Shown here: positions 24,602 to 38,069 of the stretch, piece by piece
Numbering within the stretch: position 1 is the first letter of the stretch
Layout: the number at the start of each line of letters is the position of its first letter
Assembly (NCBI RefSeq): GCF_000203795.2
Contig: NW_006281108.1
Span: 873,868 to 937,867 of the forward strand
Source: Batrachochytrium dendrobatidis JAM81
Taxonomy: Eukaryota; Chytridiomycota; Chytridiomycetes; Rhizophydiales
Direction of reading: 5' to 3'
Length of the DNA stretch: 64,000 bases
Notes under the pieces: generated by a model
Told to the model about the DNA's origin: nothing
The model's input: the letters and a program-made list of their open reading frames with translations, nothing else
Database searches by the model: none
Program-made: the position numbers and the translations under genes

Positions 24602-26351
24602 ATGCCGAATTCTCGACCTCAACAAACTTCCTTTCAGAATGAATTGAGTCTTGGTGCTGTTCGTCCAAGACAACGAAAGTCGGGCTGGATGGTGACTTTC
24701 AATAACTGGATGGTCAATGAAGGTACTTTTTGGGTTTGTTTGTGTTGATTATCAACTGCGCTAACATTCGATTCAGGGCGTAGTAGACTATTCTTTGCTT
24801 TGTTCATTGCATCCCAATTGGGTTACTTTGCTTGGTCTTATTATCAACTATGGACTTCTCCTACTCTTGTTACGTTTCGCACTGTGTTACAACATGGTTT
24901 ACCCATGGCAAGAGCCGCTGCCAACGTCATCAATTTGGACTGTGGCATCATTCTTTTTACTGTTTGTCGAAACGTCATTTCTTTAATGCGCACTACTTTT
25001 TTAAATCGTATTATACCAGTTGAGTACAGTCTACTTGAATTGATTATACTCTTTTATTTTCTATTACTTATTCTGTCTTGAATTATAGTTTGATAAAAAT
25101 ATCACATTCCATATTTGGATTGCCTATTCCATTGCGTTTTGGACTTTTGTTCATGTCATTGCTCACTACTTCAACTACAATAATGTTCGTATTGCCTTGG
25201 GCGTGTCTGCCGAATACCTCTCTCTTGTATCTGGTCCTGGCCTTACGGGTCAAGTCATCTCCGTGTCATTCTTTCTTATATTCACATCCGCTATGGAAGC
25301 TGTGCGTCGCAAGTACTTTGAAATATTCTGGTTCACCCATCATCTATTCCTTGTCTTCTTTGGTGCTTTGTTAATGCATGGCTCCTTTTGCTTCATCAAA
25401 GGCGACTCGGGTGACCCTTGTCGTGGTGGCCCAATGTTTTGGAAGTTTTGGGTTGGCTCTGCTGCCTTTTATCTAATTGAACGCTTGTGGCGTGAAATCT
25501 CGGGCCGTCGCAAAACCTATATTTTTAAAGTGGTCCAGCATCCTTCCAAGGTTGTTGAAGTTCAGATCAAAAAAAATGGTTGGAAAATGCAGGCTGGCCA
25601 GTACATATTTATTTGCTGTCCTGAAATCGGTCTATTCGAATGGCATCCTTTTACCCTAACCTCTTCTCCCCACGAAGAGTTTCTTTCTATCCATATCCGC
25701 GTTGTCGGTGACTGGACTGAAAAGTTTGCTGAACGTGTTGGCTGTCGCTTTGGTGGCTCTTCTGATAATATGCCTGCTCCAGATACTCTTCCCTATGTCA
25801 TGGTCGATGGTCCTTATGGATCTGCATCTGAAGATGTGTTTGATTACGAAGCTGCTGTTCTCGTTGGTGCTGGCATTGGTGTCACTCCCTTTGCCTCAAT
25901 TCTCAAGACAATCTGGTTTCGCATCAACAACCCTACTCGTGCCGTACCACTTAAAAAGGTTTATTTCTTTTGGATCTGCAGAGACAAGGATGCTTTCGAG
26001 TGGTTCCAAGATTTACTTTCCACAATTGAAGATGAAAACATTTCAAATTTCCTGGAAATCCACACTTATTTGACACAGAAACTCAAAATATTTGAAGTCA
26101 AAAACATTGTCATCAATGACGGTGAGGATGGCAGAGATGCGATTACCGGACTAAAGTCTCGTACACAATATGGTCGTCCCAACTGGGACCAAATCTTTGA
26201 AGCTCTGCGAGTAAAGCATCGAGCCACAGACATTGGTGTCTTTTTCTGTGGTCCCAAAGTATTATCTCGGACTCTCCATCACACATGCAACAAATGGACC
26301 GAAGCTACTGAAGATGGAACTCGGTTCTACTATGGCAAAGAGAATTTTTAA
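24602..26351 (+). CDS. gp91phox-type NADPH oxidase (NoxA/NoxB-like)
   Basis: Three exons (24602-24722, 24777-25018, 25089-26351) give about 541 residues, typical of fungal NoxA/NoxB. No EF-hand region is present, so it is not NoxC/Nox5-like. Membrane spans carry paired histidines for the two haems (FVHVIAHYFNY and FWFTHHLFLVFFGALLMHG). FAD binding is shown by EWHPFTLTSSP and NADPH binding by DGPYGSASED, VLVGAGIGVTPFASIL and FFCGPKVLSRTLH; the C-terminus RFYYGKENF is the conserved Nox ending. The enzyme moves electrons from NADPH across the membrane to oxygen, making superoxide used in fungal differentiation signalling. The donor after exon 2 is the weak GT site CCA|GTTGAG; the frame supports it. 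The first ATG is taken as start. Confidence 0.94.
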
Positions 26352-26789
26352 TCTGCTCAATAACTTGAGCTGACTTGTAGTGTTTTTTGTGAATATCATA
26401 CTATTTTCTGTATATATTATTAAATAAATATCACTTATTTTTTAAATTAGTGTTTTATGGTTATGTAGGTTGATGTGCATACTGAGACTGTCTTGTAAGC
26501 CTATTGTTTGAATGAGATCAGCTCATGACACTGTTGAGATACAACGCATTTCTAAATTAATGATTTATAATCTTACCATGAAGACATCAAGCCAATCATA
26601 ACTCAGCAGACATGAATTTTATGCTGCACACATTCATAAACACGAAATAGTTTGAATACTCCGAACCTAAAAACTGACATTTACTATCTGAATAACACAT
26701 CATGGCAAGTTATTTTTAATTCAAGATGAGTTGAATAACCGAGTATTCTGACTTGTATTTATTTTTATTGTGGTTGATAGTCTAAAGGA
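26352..26789. other. Intergenic between NADPH oxidase and dynein light chain genes
   Basis: AT-rich. It may hold a tiny upstream first exon of the dynein light chain gene: ATGGCAA at 26702-26708 could splice (donor GTTATT) to GA|ATGCCT and add Met-Ala-Arg. Otherwise nothing recognisable. Confidence 0.45.
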
Positions 26790-27609
26790 ATGCCTATCAA
26801 GGATGCTATCAAAGCATGGGTAAGTCGTTTCATTTGTACATGTTTGTATTACAAGAATTCAACCCTGACTGTTGACAGGAGGAGAAACACCAGAAACCAG
26901 CAGCGGAAGCAACTGTAGTGAAAATGATGATGTGTCAACCCTTCTTGGTAAAACTGGATAATTCCTTGGGCACCTTGTTAAAAGTCGAGTAAGTGCAAGT
27001 GGGTTTAGTTTTAATTCAAAATGTTATACTCACCAACTTGATTAGACATCTCGCACTTTCGACCAACCAGATTGAAAAAATTAGCAATTTGCATGGTCTT
27101 TGTATGTATGAATGGTTGATGTTCATCTTGTTGGTATGCATCTAACTGGGTTTGATTGAAAGCATATCTCCGCGTTCTCTCGCTCGGACGCAACAATATA
27201 AAAAAGATTGAAGGACTGGATGCAGTGGCAGATACTTTGGAAGAACTTTGGGTTTCCTACAATCAAATCGAAAAACTCAATGGTGTAGAAGTATGCAAAA
27301 AACTCAAGATTCTGTATGCCAGCAACAACAAAATCAAGGCTTGGGATGGTTTATCTCCAGCAGTAAGTAGTTATTTGATTAAAGTGTATTGAGAATGGAT
27401 TGATAATTTTATTTTTGGAATGGTTGTAGCAATCTTTGCCAGCTTTAGAGGATATGCTGTTGTATGGCAATCCACTGGAAGAAAAGTATACATTGGAGGG
27501 AACATGGGTTACTGAGATTACTAAAAGGTTTCCTGTTTTACGCAAAATAGATGCGAAACCTATTATTCGTGAAGATGCTGGTGGTGATGAAGAAGAAAAA
27601 CAAGATTGA
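26790..27609 (+). CDS. DNAL1: Axonemal dynein light chain 1 (leucine-rich repeat)
   Basis: Exons 26790-26819, 26879-26988, 27046-27101, 27163-27362 and 27430-27609 give about 191 residues, the family length. [19 protein letters not shown] matches the LC1 N-terminus. LRR units follow: [55 protein letters not shown] and [17 protein letters not shown], then [15 protein letters not shown] and an acidic tail. LC1 binds the motor domain of outer-arm dynein gamma heavy chain and tethers it to the axoneme, so the gene implies motile flagella. The start is uncertain: MPIKDAIK at 26790 is used here, but an upstream micro-exon giving MAR-MPIKD is possible. Confidence 0.9.
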
Positions 27610-27894
27610 TTGCTTGATCAATAAACAGCATAATTGTCTTTCAGATTCTGAAATCATTACAAGAAACTCGTGTAAATTGAAACTACTGCGAATTTATAAT
27701 GAATGTCAAAATGATTCAACAACTCTGACTTGACATGCTGTTGTTTTTTGTTTTGAAAAGATTGTTCAGTATGATTTGCTGGCATTGCAACGAATAGTTT
27801 TAATACGAATAATTTGAATTTTGAGATTTAAGAATTTCACGAGTTGCTCGATTTATTTCACATAAAACAACAAGTTTAAAATTTTATTTTTAGT

Positions 27895-30440
<2,546 letters not shown>

Positions 30441-30451
30441 ATTCAAGCAAG

Positions 30452-30477
30452 CGTGGATAAATAAGAGTTTATCCACG
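30452..30477. repeat. 10-bp perfect hairpin just after the zinc finger gene
   Basis: CGTGGATAAA at 30452-30461 pairs with TTTATCCACG at 30468-30477 around a six-base loop, 12 bases past the stop codon at 30440. It could mark 3' end formation or be part of the CACGTG element it overlaps. Confidence 0.5.
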
Positions 30478-30508
30478 TGACAAACAAGAGTGGAATCTAT
30501 TCACGTGA
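30474..30508. promoter_or_regulatory. Two CACGTGACAAACA elements (E-box pair)
   Basis: CACGTGACAAACA occurs at 30474 and again at 30502, exactly 28 bases apart, about 190-220 bases upstream of the next gene's ATG. CACGTG is the core site of bHLH factors such as Cbf1. The repeat of 13 identical bases suggests a real element or a local duplication; function is inferred. Confidence 0.4.
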
Positions 30509-30540
30509 CAAACACCAATGAAATTCAGAAATTCGTCAAG

Positions 30541-30632
30541 AATTGATTTTTGAAGAATTGATTAAAGAATTGATTCTTGTTACGATTAAAGAATTGATTA
30601 TCAGAATTGATTATCAAAGAATTGATTCCTAT
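30541..30632. repeat. AT-rich degenerate repeat of (A)GAATTGATT
   Basis: Seven AATTGATT words occur within about 90 bases, spaced irregularly, upstream of the gene that starts at 30697. Looks like a decayed minisatellite. Confidence 0.6.
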
Positions 30633-30696
30633 TACAAGTGAATTAACTATTATTAAAACCCATTCCTTAGTCTTATGTCTTCTTTGCCTATTCACA

Positions 30697-33276
30697 ATGA
30701 CTTCATCTTTCCTCTCCAGTTGGCTATGGCTTAAGCCAGTCCAGTCCATTGACGGGATTCTGACTATCAACAGAACCACTCTTTATGCAACCATCACTAC
30801 TATCGCCTGTCTCTCCACTTACAATTACAGACAAACACTTTTTGTCTTTTATCGCCACATCCTTGCTTCTTGGTCAACGACTCGCACGACTCTTGCTGTG
30901 GTGCTTGCGAGTGTTGTGGGTCCGCTTGTCCTGCTCAACTTAAACGACTCGTTGGGCATCGAGTCTTGGGCTCGTTGTGTTGTTCGTTATTATCGACGCA
31001 AGCGTCGAAGACTACTGCAGCAGCAGCAGTTGTTGCTTCAACAGAAGCAACTCGTGTTGCACTGCAACGATCCTCCCATCATCAGAAAGGATTCTTCAAA
31101 GCCAGACTCTATTCCTAGCGCTTTAAGATGCAGTTTCAGTAGTACTGGAAGTCAGTCTGCTTCTCCAGTTTCTCCATTCGAGTCTTCATTGCCGTTACCC
31201 ATGACTCGTTCACAGTCCTTGCCACATACTTCTGCTCCTCGCATTCTTGGCATTTCTAAAACTGATTCTTCGTCTAATATTCAAACTGTATCATCACATT
31301 TACCAGTCGAATATCCTACAAATTCCAGTCTTTATTCTGCTTCTATCTTGCCGCTCTATACATACTCATTGGGAAATACCAGTGACGCATCCGTCGCACA
31401 CTCCACTTGCTCAAGCACATTCAATACCGCCATCTCTACAGACTTTAATCCATCCTCTACTTCAACCAAAGCATACGTCAGGAGACTCGAGGCTCAAGTA
31501 CGGTTGCTCTGTCGTAAAAGAGAAGCCATGGTTGAATCTGTTCGTGGTTTAAAAAAAGAGGTCGCTCTAGAAAGAGAGGCCAGGTTTGTTGTTGAAACCT
31601 ATCTGAATGAAAGATTGCGTCGTATGGAGTTAGAGGTATGCCACATCTTGACACTACTTTTTAATCCATTTCTATTGCTTCATATTTACTAATTCCTGTC
31701 ATTCCATTTTATTTTGTAAACTCAGCTCGATTTTCGGGATAATGAAATTCTGAAGCTACGTGATCGTCAGCGTGAAATGGATGCTTCCATGGGTTACTCT
31801 GATGTCGACGATTATGATGCAAACGATGAGACTGACTCTTCCTTTGGAAAAATCAATGCATCCACTGCTTTGCATTCCACTCTCCCTTCTTGTTCCACAC
31901 TTTTATCTACAAAATCTCCATTGAAAGCATGCACCATCAGAGCTCCCATCCCCATTTGTATCCTAAATAATAATACGCCCGACTCTCCTACAAGTAATCA
32001 ATTGTCTGTGGACGATACGGTGCTTTTTGGAGAAAGTCCTCGCTCTTCAACTACTGCATGCATCGCTCCCTGTTCAAATATTTTCTCTAAATCTGTCGAC
32101 ATGGACGACTCTGACGAAGACGACGAAACATATTCTAAAAATGAGTCTGCTTCAGATACTGAGAGTATAGACACTAGTACAGCTTCAATTCAGCACGATG
32201 GCTCGTCAGTATCTACTGACACTCACTTGACTCCCATAGGCCGCAGCTCCAACAAGCATGATGATGAAGACTTTGGATATGGTTCCGAAGAATCAACTTC
32301 CTCACATATTCTCTCCATGGCATTGCCTCACTCTTTTGACGAATACGCACCTGCAAAAATTTATCAAGAGCTCTTGGCTGAAGTAGCTCCCTCGCTTCTA
32401 CTTGTAGATATTGATGACTTGGCCACTACTCTACATGCCACATCACACCAATGTCTCGTGGCAGTCATTCAAGCTGCTCTTCAAATATGCGAGCGCAAAG
32501 GTCACTGGATGTGTAAAGTAAAGCTTGTCGAGTTTTTTCAACGCTATCACATCCTTATATCACGCTTTATTGACAACCAATCTGATCAGTTGTTGGCTCT
32601 TGCTGCAATTGAAGAGTACTGCAATGGATCACTGAAGCGTCGTGCTTACCATCTGAAAATCATCATGTGTTTGTATCAACTCGATGTTGTTGATGCAGAG
32701 CTATTGATTACATGGTTTGATCGTGGCATTGCCACGAATGATTTGAACGATGTGCGTAATTTGTGCAGCGAGTTTATGGACTGGCTTGAAGAGCAAGTTA
32801 GCGATGATGACGATGATGATAGTTCTAGTGACGACAGCGAACATGATGGATCGCATTCAGATGGCCCAGCCGATCCTGATGCATTGTGGATTGTTCCTGC
32901 TGTGACAATTGTGTCTACCGACACTGTTCATAATGATGATTCTATACGTGCACACGATCACGACGAATCATCTCGGAAACCGCCTTTGTTAGTGTCAACT
33001 GATTCATCCGCGCCAGCTGTTCCATCCAAACTAATCGAGCATTCTTTGCTTCTCCAGACTCATGCATCTGATTCAGAAGATGATGCATCCAACTCTGAAG
33101 ATTTGGGCGAAGACGAGGACGACACATTTGATGCGTCCTATGCACACATGGATCCGGAGCTTTGCTTTCAATCTCCGCTCATGTTTTCCGCCCATGTACT
33201 AAACGAAGTTGGATGTGAACGAACAGAGTCGTTCTCAAGCAGTGGATCTAGAAAGAAAGTGACATTCTCTACTTGA
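30697..33276 (+). CDS. Membrane-anchored coiled-coil protein with W2-like (eIF4G/eIF2B-epsilon C-terminal) domain
   Basis: Two exons (30697-31635 and 31726-33276) give about 829 residues. The N-terminus has two hydrophobic stretches (about 25-45 and 67-85), then a very basic segment (RYYRRKRRR), poly-Gln and a Ser/Pro-rich linker. A coiled coil spans the exon junction (RRLEAQVRLLCRKREAMVE...LRRMELE|LDFRDNEILKLRDRQREM). After an acidic Ser-rich stretch, an all-helical region around residues 515-660 ends MCLYQLDVVDAELLITWFD. That resembles the end of W2/MIF4GC domains, which bind eIF2 or kinases. Acidic runs (DDDDDDSSSDDSEHD) follow. I do not recognise a named orthologue. A membrane-tethered translation or trafficking adaptor is a guess. 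The start is the first ATG; an upstream open frame has no ATG. Confidence 0.65.
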
Positions 33277-33465
33277 ATACTTGAAATAAACCGAGTTTGA
33301 TTTGTATCTACAAGCTTATATGTTGTATCTACAAAATTTGGAATCTGTTCAATATTTATTCTTGATAAACACGTGATGTTCACGAGCACAAACTCACATT
33401 TTAAAGCAAACGATTCTTGACCAAGTGTCGTATCTTGAGAGTGTCGATATACCAAAAACAGTTGA

Positions 33466-36400
33466 ATGTCTGCACATGCGTATTCAGGACATGCTGTAGG
33501 AGTGAAATGGCCAGATACTACATCACCCACTACTGGAAACAGTCGGACAGTGTATGTTGGCGATACGAGATCCGGACGACTATGGCGACCTTTGGAGTGG
33601 AAAAAGATTATGGCTGGATATATTCGTAATGGGTGGGTCGATAGAACATAAGAGTGCAGTCAAAACTGCTTCCCAGATCCATTGGCAACAAGCCATTTCA
33701 ATACAAGTTTAACTCAAATCTACATCAATGAATTCATATTTTAGAACATTGCTCAAACTATGTAATTCAGCTCCAGTAGTGCGTCAAGGAGTCCTCAAAA
33801 CTCTGTATAATAAATCGTCCATGTTGGGTAATATTCAACCGTTGCAGTCAAGACAGGTCGCATTTGCCTGTTTGTGCACGAGTCGTGAAATGGCAAGTCT
33901 TCCGCTTGGCTCAGATCCGCCCACTCCATCTGTGTTTTACTCTTATGTTCTTTGCGCCATTGATCAGCGTGGTCATATCTACATTGTAGACTTTGTTGCA
34001 AATCGATTTTGGACTGTTGCCAGAACAGGCGTGGCTGCTACTGCTTGTTGTTTCAATTCTGTTAGAAGACGTGAAATCATCATTGCCATGTCCGATAAAA
34101 GCATTCATTGCTACAATATTGGTAAGCGCTATAAAACTGTTTTGGATTGATTCAATCTGTAATGTTAACTCGTGTACTCAGATACGTGTCAGTTGGTTGC
34201 AAAGTTACCAGTCGCTCATCAGCATTTTGTACATTATATTGCTGTTCATTCTACACGACCCTTGTGTATCACTACCTCGAGTGCCGAATCCATTCTATGG
34301 AATACTGAAACTTGGGAACGTGTACGTGTTCTTGTCGGATCTAATTCAGATGGAATGCAACAGGAAAGTACATTGCATTAATCTCTTCAATATCTCGTGT
34401 ACACATGACTTATTGGTTTCTATCATTTTTACAAATTCAATTTACATAGGCTTGCTTTTCCAATGACGGTATGTCCATTATTGCAGCGTTTGAAACGGGC
34501 TCTATTTTTTTTTGGATGATAGATTCTCTCAATCTACAGTGGAAAATCACCTTGGATCAAATGTCTAGTGTGACTCCTGGCACTGAACTGGATTCAAATG
34601 GATTACTAAAAGCATTAAGAGTATCATACTTTGATATGGTCAAAGGGTGTGATTTGCTTGCGTATGCCGGGTTGTAAGTGTTTGATATCCAATGATTTTG
34701 AATCAAGTTCAAGGCATAGATGTTCAAATGATTCTATGGTGTATAGATCTTCAACCGTGTATGTGTGGAATTTGGTTGAAAAACGACTTTTGCACGAGAT
34801 TCTTGTTCCTGCTTTCAGAGATACTTATATCGCTCAATTGGCATTTGTCGGGTCTACCAATGTAAGTATTTAATTGTTACCAATACAAAGCTCTGTTCTA
34901 CACATTAAAATCTAGTAATACCAACCAAGTTATTGTTCTGTTTTGGTTGCACGATTGAATGCTTTTAAATTAGATTCTAGCAATTTTGTCCAATACAGGA
35001 ATGCTGATTTTTATTGATGCTGCCGAGGCAAAGTTTGTTGGCCACGTTCAAGGAAAACATCAGTTTAATTCGTTTGCCATTTCACCTGATGGATGTGTTT
35101 TGAGTTGTGTGCTGATGGATGCAAAATACATTGTTAGTACAGTGCGGTTGGATGAGATTCTTTACCCAAATGTAAGTGTTTTATTGGTAGATTGAATTAT
35201 GTTATAAAATGATTGATTTAGTTGTGTGTAATGTCTTAGACTCGACATACGGATATAGAACACACTGAATTTGATGAAAAAGTCAATGTTTTTCAAGTAA
35301 GTTGCTATTTTGCTTTAACAATGGATATAAAATGATGATTAATACTCACCCATGTGATTGGTTAAAATAGTCAACTGAACCAAGTAGGACTATTGCGTAT
35401 TGATGTGATGTGTGATTTGCCTTGTTGTATATCTGCTGTTGCACTAGTCTGATTTAAAAATGATTCATGTTTAGCCAAACCGCCTGTTACAGAAATCCAG
35501 CCCAAAACCTTTTACGAATTGATTGAATCCAAGGTATGATTCACCCAGTACGACTTATTGTACGCGAGTATTGTGTATCTACTTATTTCAATGTTTTAGG
35601 AAGAATCATGCGTGTTAAATCGGCGTAAACTAGGAAAATTTCTAGCACATTATGGAGAATACCCGAGTAAATACAGGTAAGATCTGTTTTTGTGGAGTAT
35701 TTAATATAAGCCATTTAGCGGGTTTACCAATTCAAACTTTAAATTACTTGTTTACAATTCTAAACTTTAACCTTGGTCTTCCAGAGCTCTTATTTGGCGA
35801 TTCTTGCTAAAATTACCAGAAAATAGAGCTGGATATGAGGCTTTGCTTGATCAGAACGTACATCCAAACTATAAATCTTTTCGAAAGTCTTTTCCACTTA
35901 AAAGCGATCGACAGGCCAAATCTATGGAACGCATACTTTCCAGTCTTGCTTTTTGGTCACCGATTTTTGGCAATCTTGATTACCTTCCAGCCATGATCTT
36001 TCCTTTTGTATTGCTCTTTTCACACGACATTTTTTCTGGATTTGAAGTCATTATGACTGTCCTTCTCAATTGGTGCCAAAAGTGGTGGGAGTACTACCCC
36101 AATCCGCCCATTGATTGTCTCGATATGGTTGAAGAGCTTCTTGGGTTCCATGATCCAGAGCTTCTATCTCATTTTGTCCAACACAACGTCACCAGTCAAA
36201 CCTATTGTTGGATCATGATGCAATCACTCTTTTCCGAATTGTTTTCCAATCCAGATTGGTTAAAACTATGGGATCATCTTTTGACTCAACCACCTTCTTT
36301 CATGTACTGCTTTATCGTGGCTTATATCACCACGCTACGCACTCCTTTGTTATCCATCAACAAACAGCAAGATTTCAAATTTGTGTTCCAACGACGAAGC

Positions 36401-37248
36401 CCTATTTTATTAACTCGGGTTATCCAAGAAGCGTACAGAGTGCAAAGCGTAACACCCGAAAGAATATCACCTCGAACGTTTCTAAAAGGGTTTGAACCTT
36501 GTCTAAAAGGTGCCTACCCTGTCTTTAACGCATACCCTGAATTCATTGTCAATTACCAAACCCAGATGAAAGAGAAAATTCGTAGTGACGAAGCAGAATA
36601 TTTAAGCAAACGGTATTTGAACATTGTTATGGCAAAGTATATCGTTTCAGTATCGCTCATCATAATTGTATACTTTTGTAGGAAAATGGCAGATGAATTG
36701 GCTAGATTGTCTGATGAACTAAAGCAAGATAAGAAAACATGGGATTCTGTAGATTTCAAAATGGATCAGATGGTTGAAAAATGGTGGGAACAAATGATGG
36801 GTACGTGACCATTACCATAAACGATTCAAACTTTTATTTAAATAGTGGGGATTAAACCACTTGGTAGATATCAAACTTACAGTCTGTGTTTTTAGGCGAA
36901 GAAGATATGCGGCAAGAAAGTAAAACCAAACTCGGTATTCTTGAAAAGGAAAAGCGAGCCACTGCCATGCGTCAAATAGCAGAAGCTCGAAAAGCATTTG
37001 CTGATCACCAGATTCATACGACAGAACAACATATAGCCAGTATATCTCGTGCCATTGGTCATAATCGTCGATCCCAAGCTCAAGCTCGTGAGCAAGAGGA
37101 GATTGATGCAGCATTTAAAGATATTGAACGCGAGTGGATGCGACGGAGGGATGAGATGGTGCATATGCGTGGAGAGTTGGAAGCAGTTCAACGAGGAAGA
37201 GTTGAGAAACTTGTTAGACATGTAGAGGACACTACGATCCATCAATAA
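33466..37248 (+). CDS. TBC1D31: TBC1D31 (WDR67)-like WD40 and TBC-domain protein
   Basis: Thirteen exons: 33466-33632, 33745-34121, 34182-34363, 34450-34673, 34747-34861, 34974-35171, 35240-35296, 35371-35383 (13 nt), 35475-35533, 35600-35676, 35785-36612, 36682-36800, 36896-37248. The product is about 922 residues. WD40 blades come first (CAIDQRGHIYIVDFVANRFW; HYIAVHSTRPLCITTSSAESILW), then the linker GKFLAHYGEYPSKYRALIWRFLL. The Rab-GAP TBC-type region follows (PENRAGYEALLD; FPFVLLF; NWCQKWWEYYPNPPI; GAYPVFNAYPEFIVNYQTQ), and a charged coiled coil ends the protein. It aligns along its length with human TBC1D31, a centriolar-satellite protein needed for ciliogenesis. The junction between exons 3 and 4 does not use a GT or GC donor (CAG|GAAAGT), although the alignment supports it. 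Confidence 0.88.
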
Positions 37249-37290
37249 AACCGACGTTTTTTGATCGACTTTATTTTTACCAATTATGCA

Positions 37291-37466
37291 ATCGAGTCTG
37301 CTACAATGACTACAACCCCAACCCATGACAAACCATTTCAAGCAAGTTCATCTATGCAGTCAAGTTCTGCCGATATGCAAACAAGTTGTGATGATGCATG
37401 TGTTTTGGTGACCGATCCTGCCAATATTTCTTCAAATCTATTGGCTGAACAAACCATTCATGAGTG
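37291..37466 (+). pseudogene. Duplicated C-terminal fragment of Sec7 paralogue B
   Basis: This frame gives the last 58 residues of Sec7 B (ESATMTTTPTHDKPFQ...LLAEQTIHE and stop), almost identical at DNA level to 44730-44906 on the other strand. No promoter, start or other Sec7 exon is attached, so it is a truncated copy carried by the left inverted repeat. It lies 42 bases after the TBC1D31 stop codon, so it is probably in that gene's 3' UTR. Confidence 0.85.
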
Positions 37467-37764
37467 ATTTGATTTTGATTTTTAATATTTTTAATATTAT
37501 TGTGTTATTGAATATATCTGTCAATGTGTGGTTGGTTATCATGGTTTGAGATGTGATATTAGTAAAATGAATGGCAATAATTGGTAGGACAATAATTGTA
37601 TTTTGGGTCGAGTAAATCAATAGTTTCAATTGCATTTGCCGAGTGATTTACAAGACATTGGCTAAAACAGTACGCTAATGCAATGGTTGAAACCCAATAA
37701 ACATATTTTAATATTTCATTGGAAATACTCACGACACTATATTGCTGGGTGTTTATGAAATCGC
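37291..37764. repeat. Left arm of 470-bp inverted repeat flanking Sec7 gene A
   Basis: Matches the reverse complement of 44439-44906. The length difference is a 6-bp GATTTT indel; a few substitutions were seen. The arms enclose about 6.7 kb containing Sec7 A. The outer edge (37291) corresponds to the coding interior of Sec7 B, and the inner edge to sequence downstream of it. Confidence 0.92.
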
Positions 37765-38069
37765 ATGCGATTCCAAATACCAAGAAAGAGTCGAGAGTGA
37801 TTATTGAATAAGCAATCAATCTCTAGTATGGATATAAAAAGAATAGGAGCTATTATTTATTTCGAGGCAAAAGACAGCCACTGCAAGATAGATACAAGTG
37901 TTTCATTTTACGTATGATAGTAATTACGATACCAATATGGCTATTACATAACTATCAGGCTGTGTTTTTAGCAAGATATTTGAATATATTGTTTTCTCGC
38001 GACTTGCATCGTTCTAAACCAACCACAATAAACTGATACTTGTTTTTGTAATATTCCATCAGTTTAAAG
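37765..38069. other. Intergenic, upstream of Sec7 gene A
   Basis: About 305 bases between the left inverted-repeat arm and the Sec7 A start codon. No gene recognised; it should contain the Sec7 A promoter. Confidence 0.5.
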
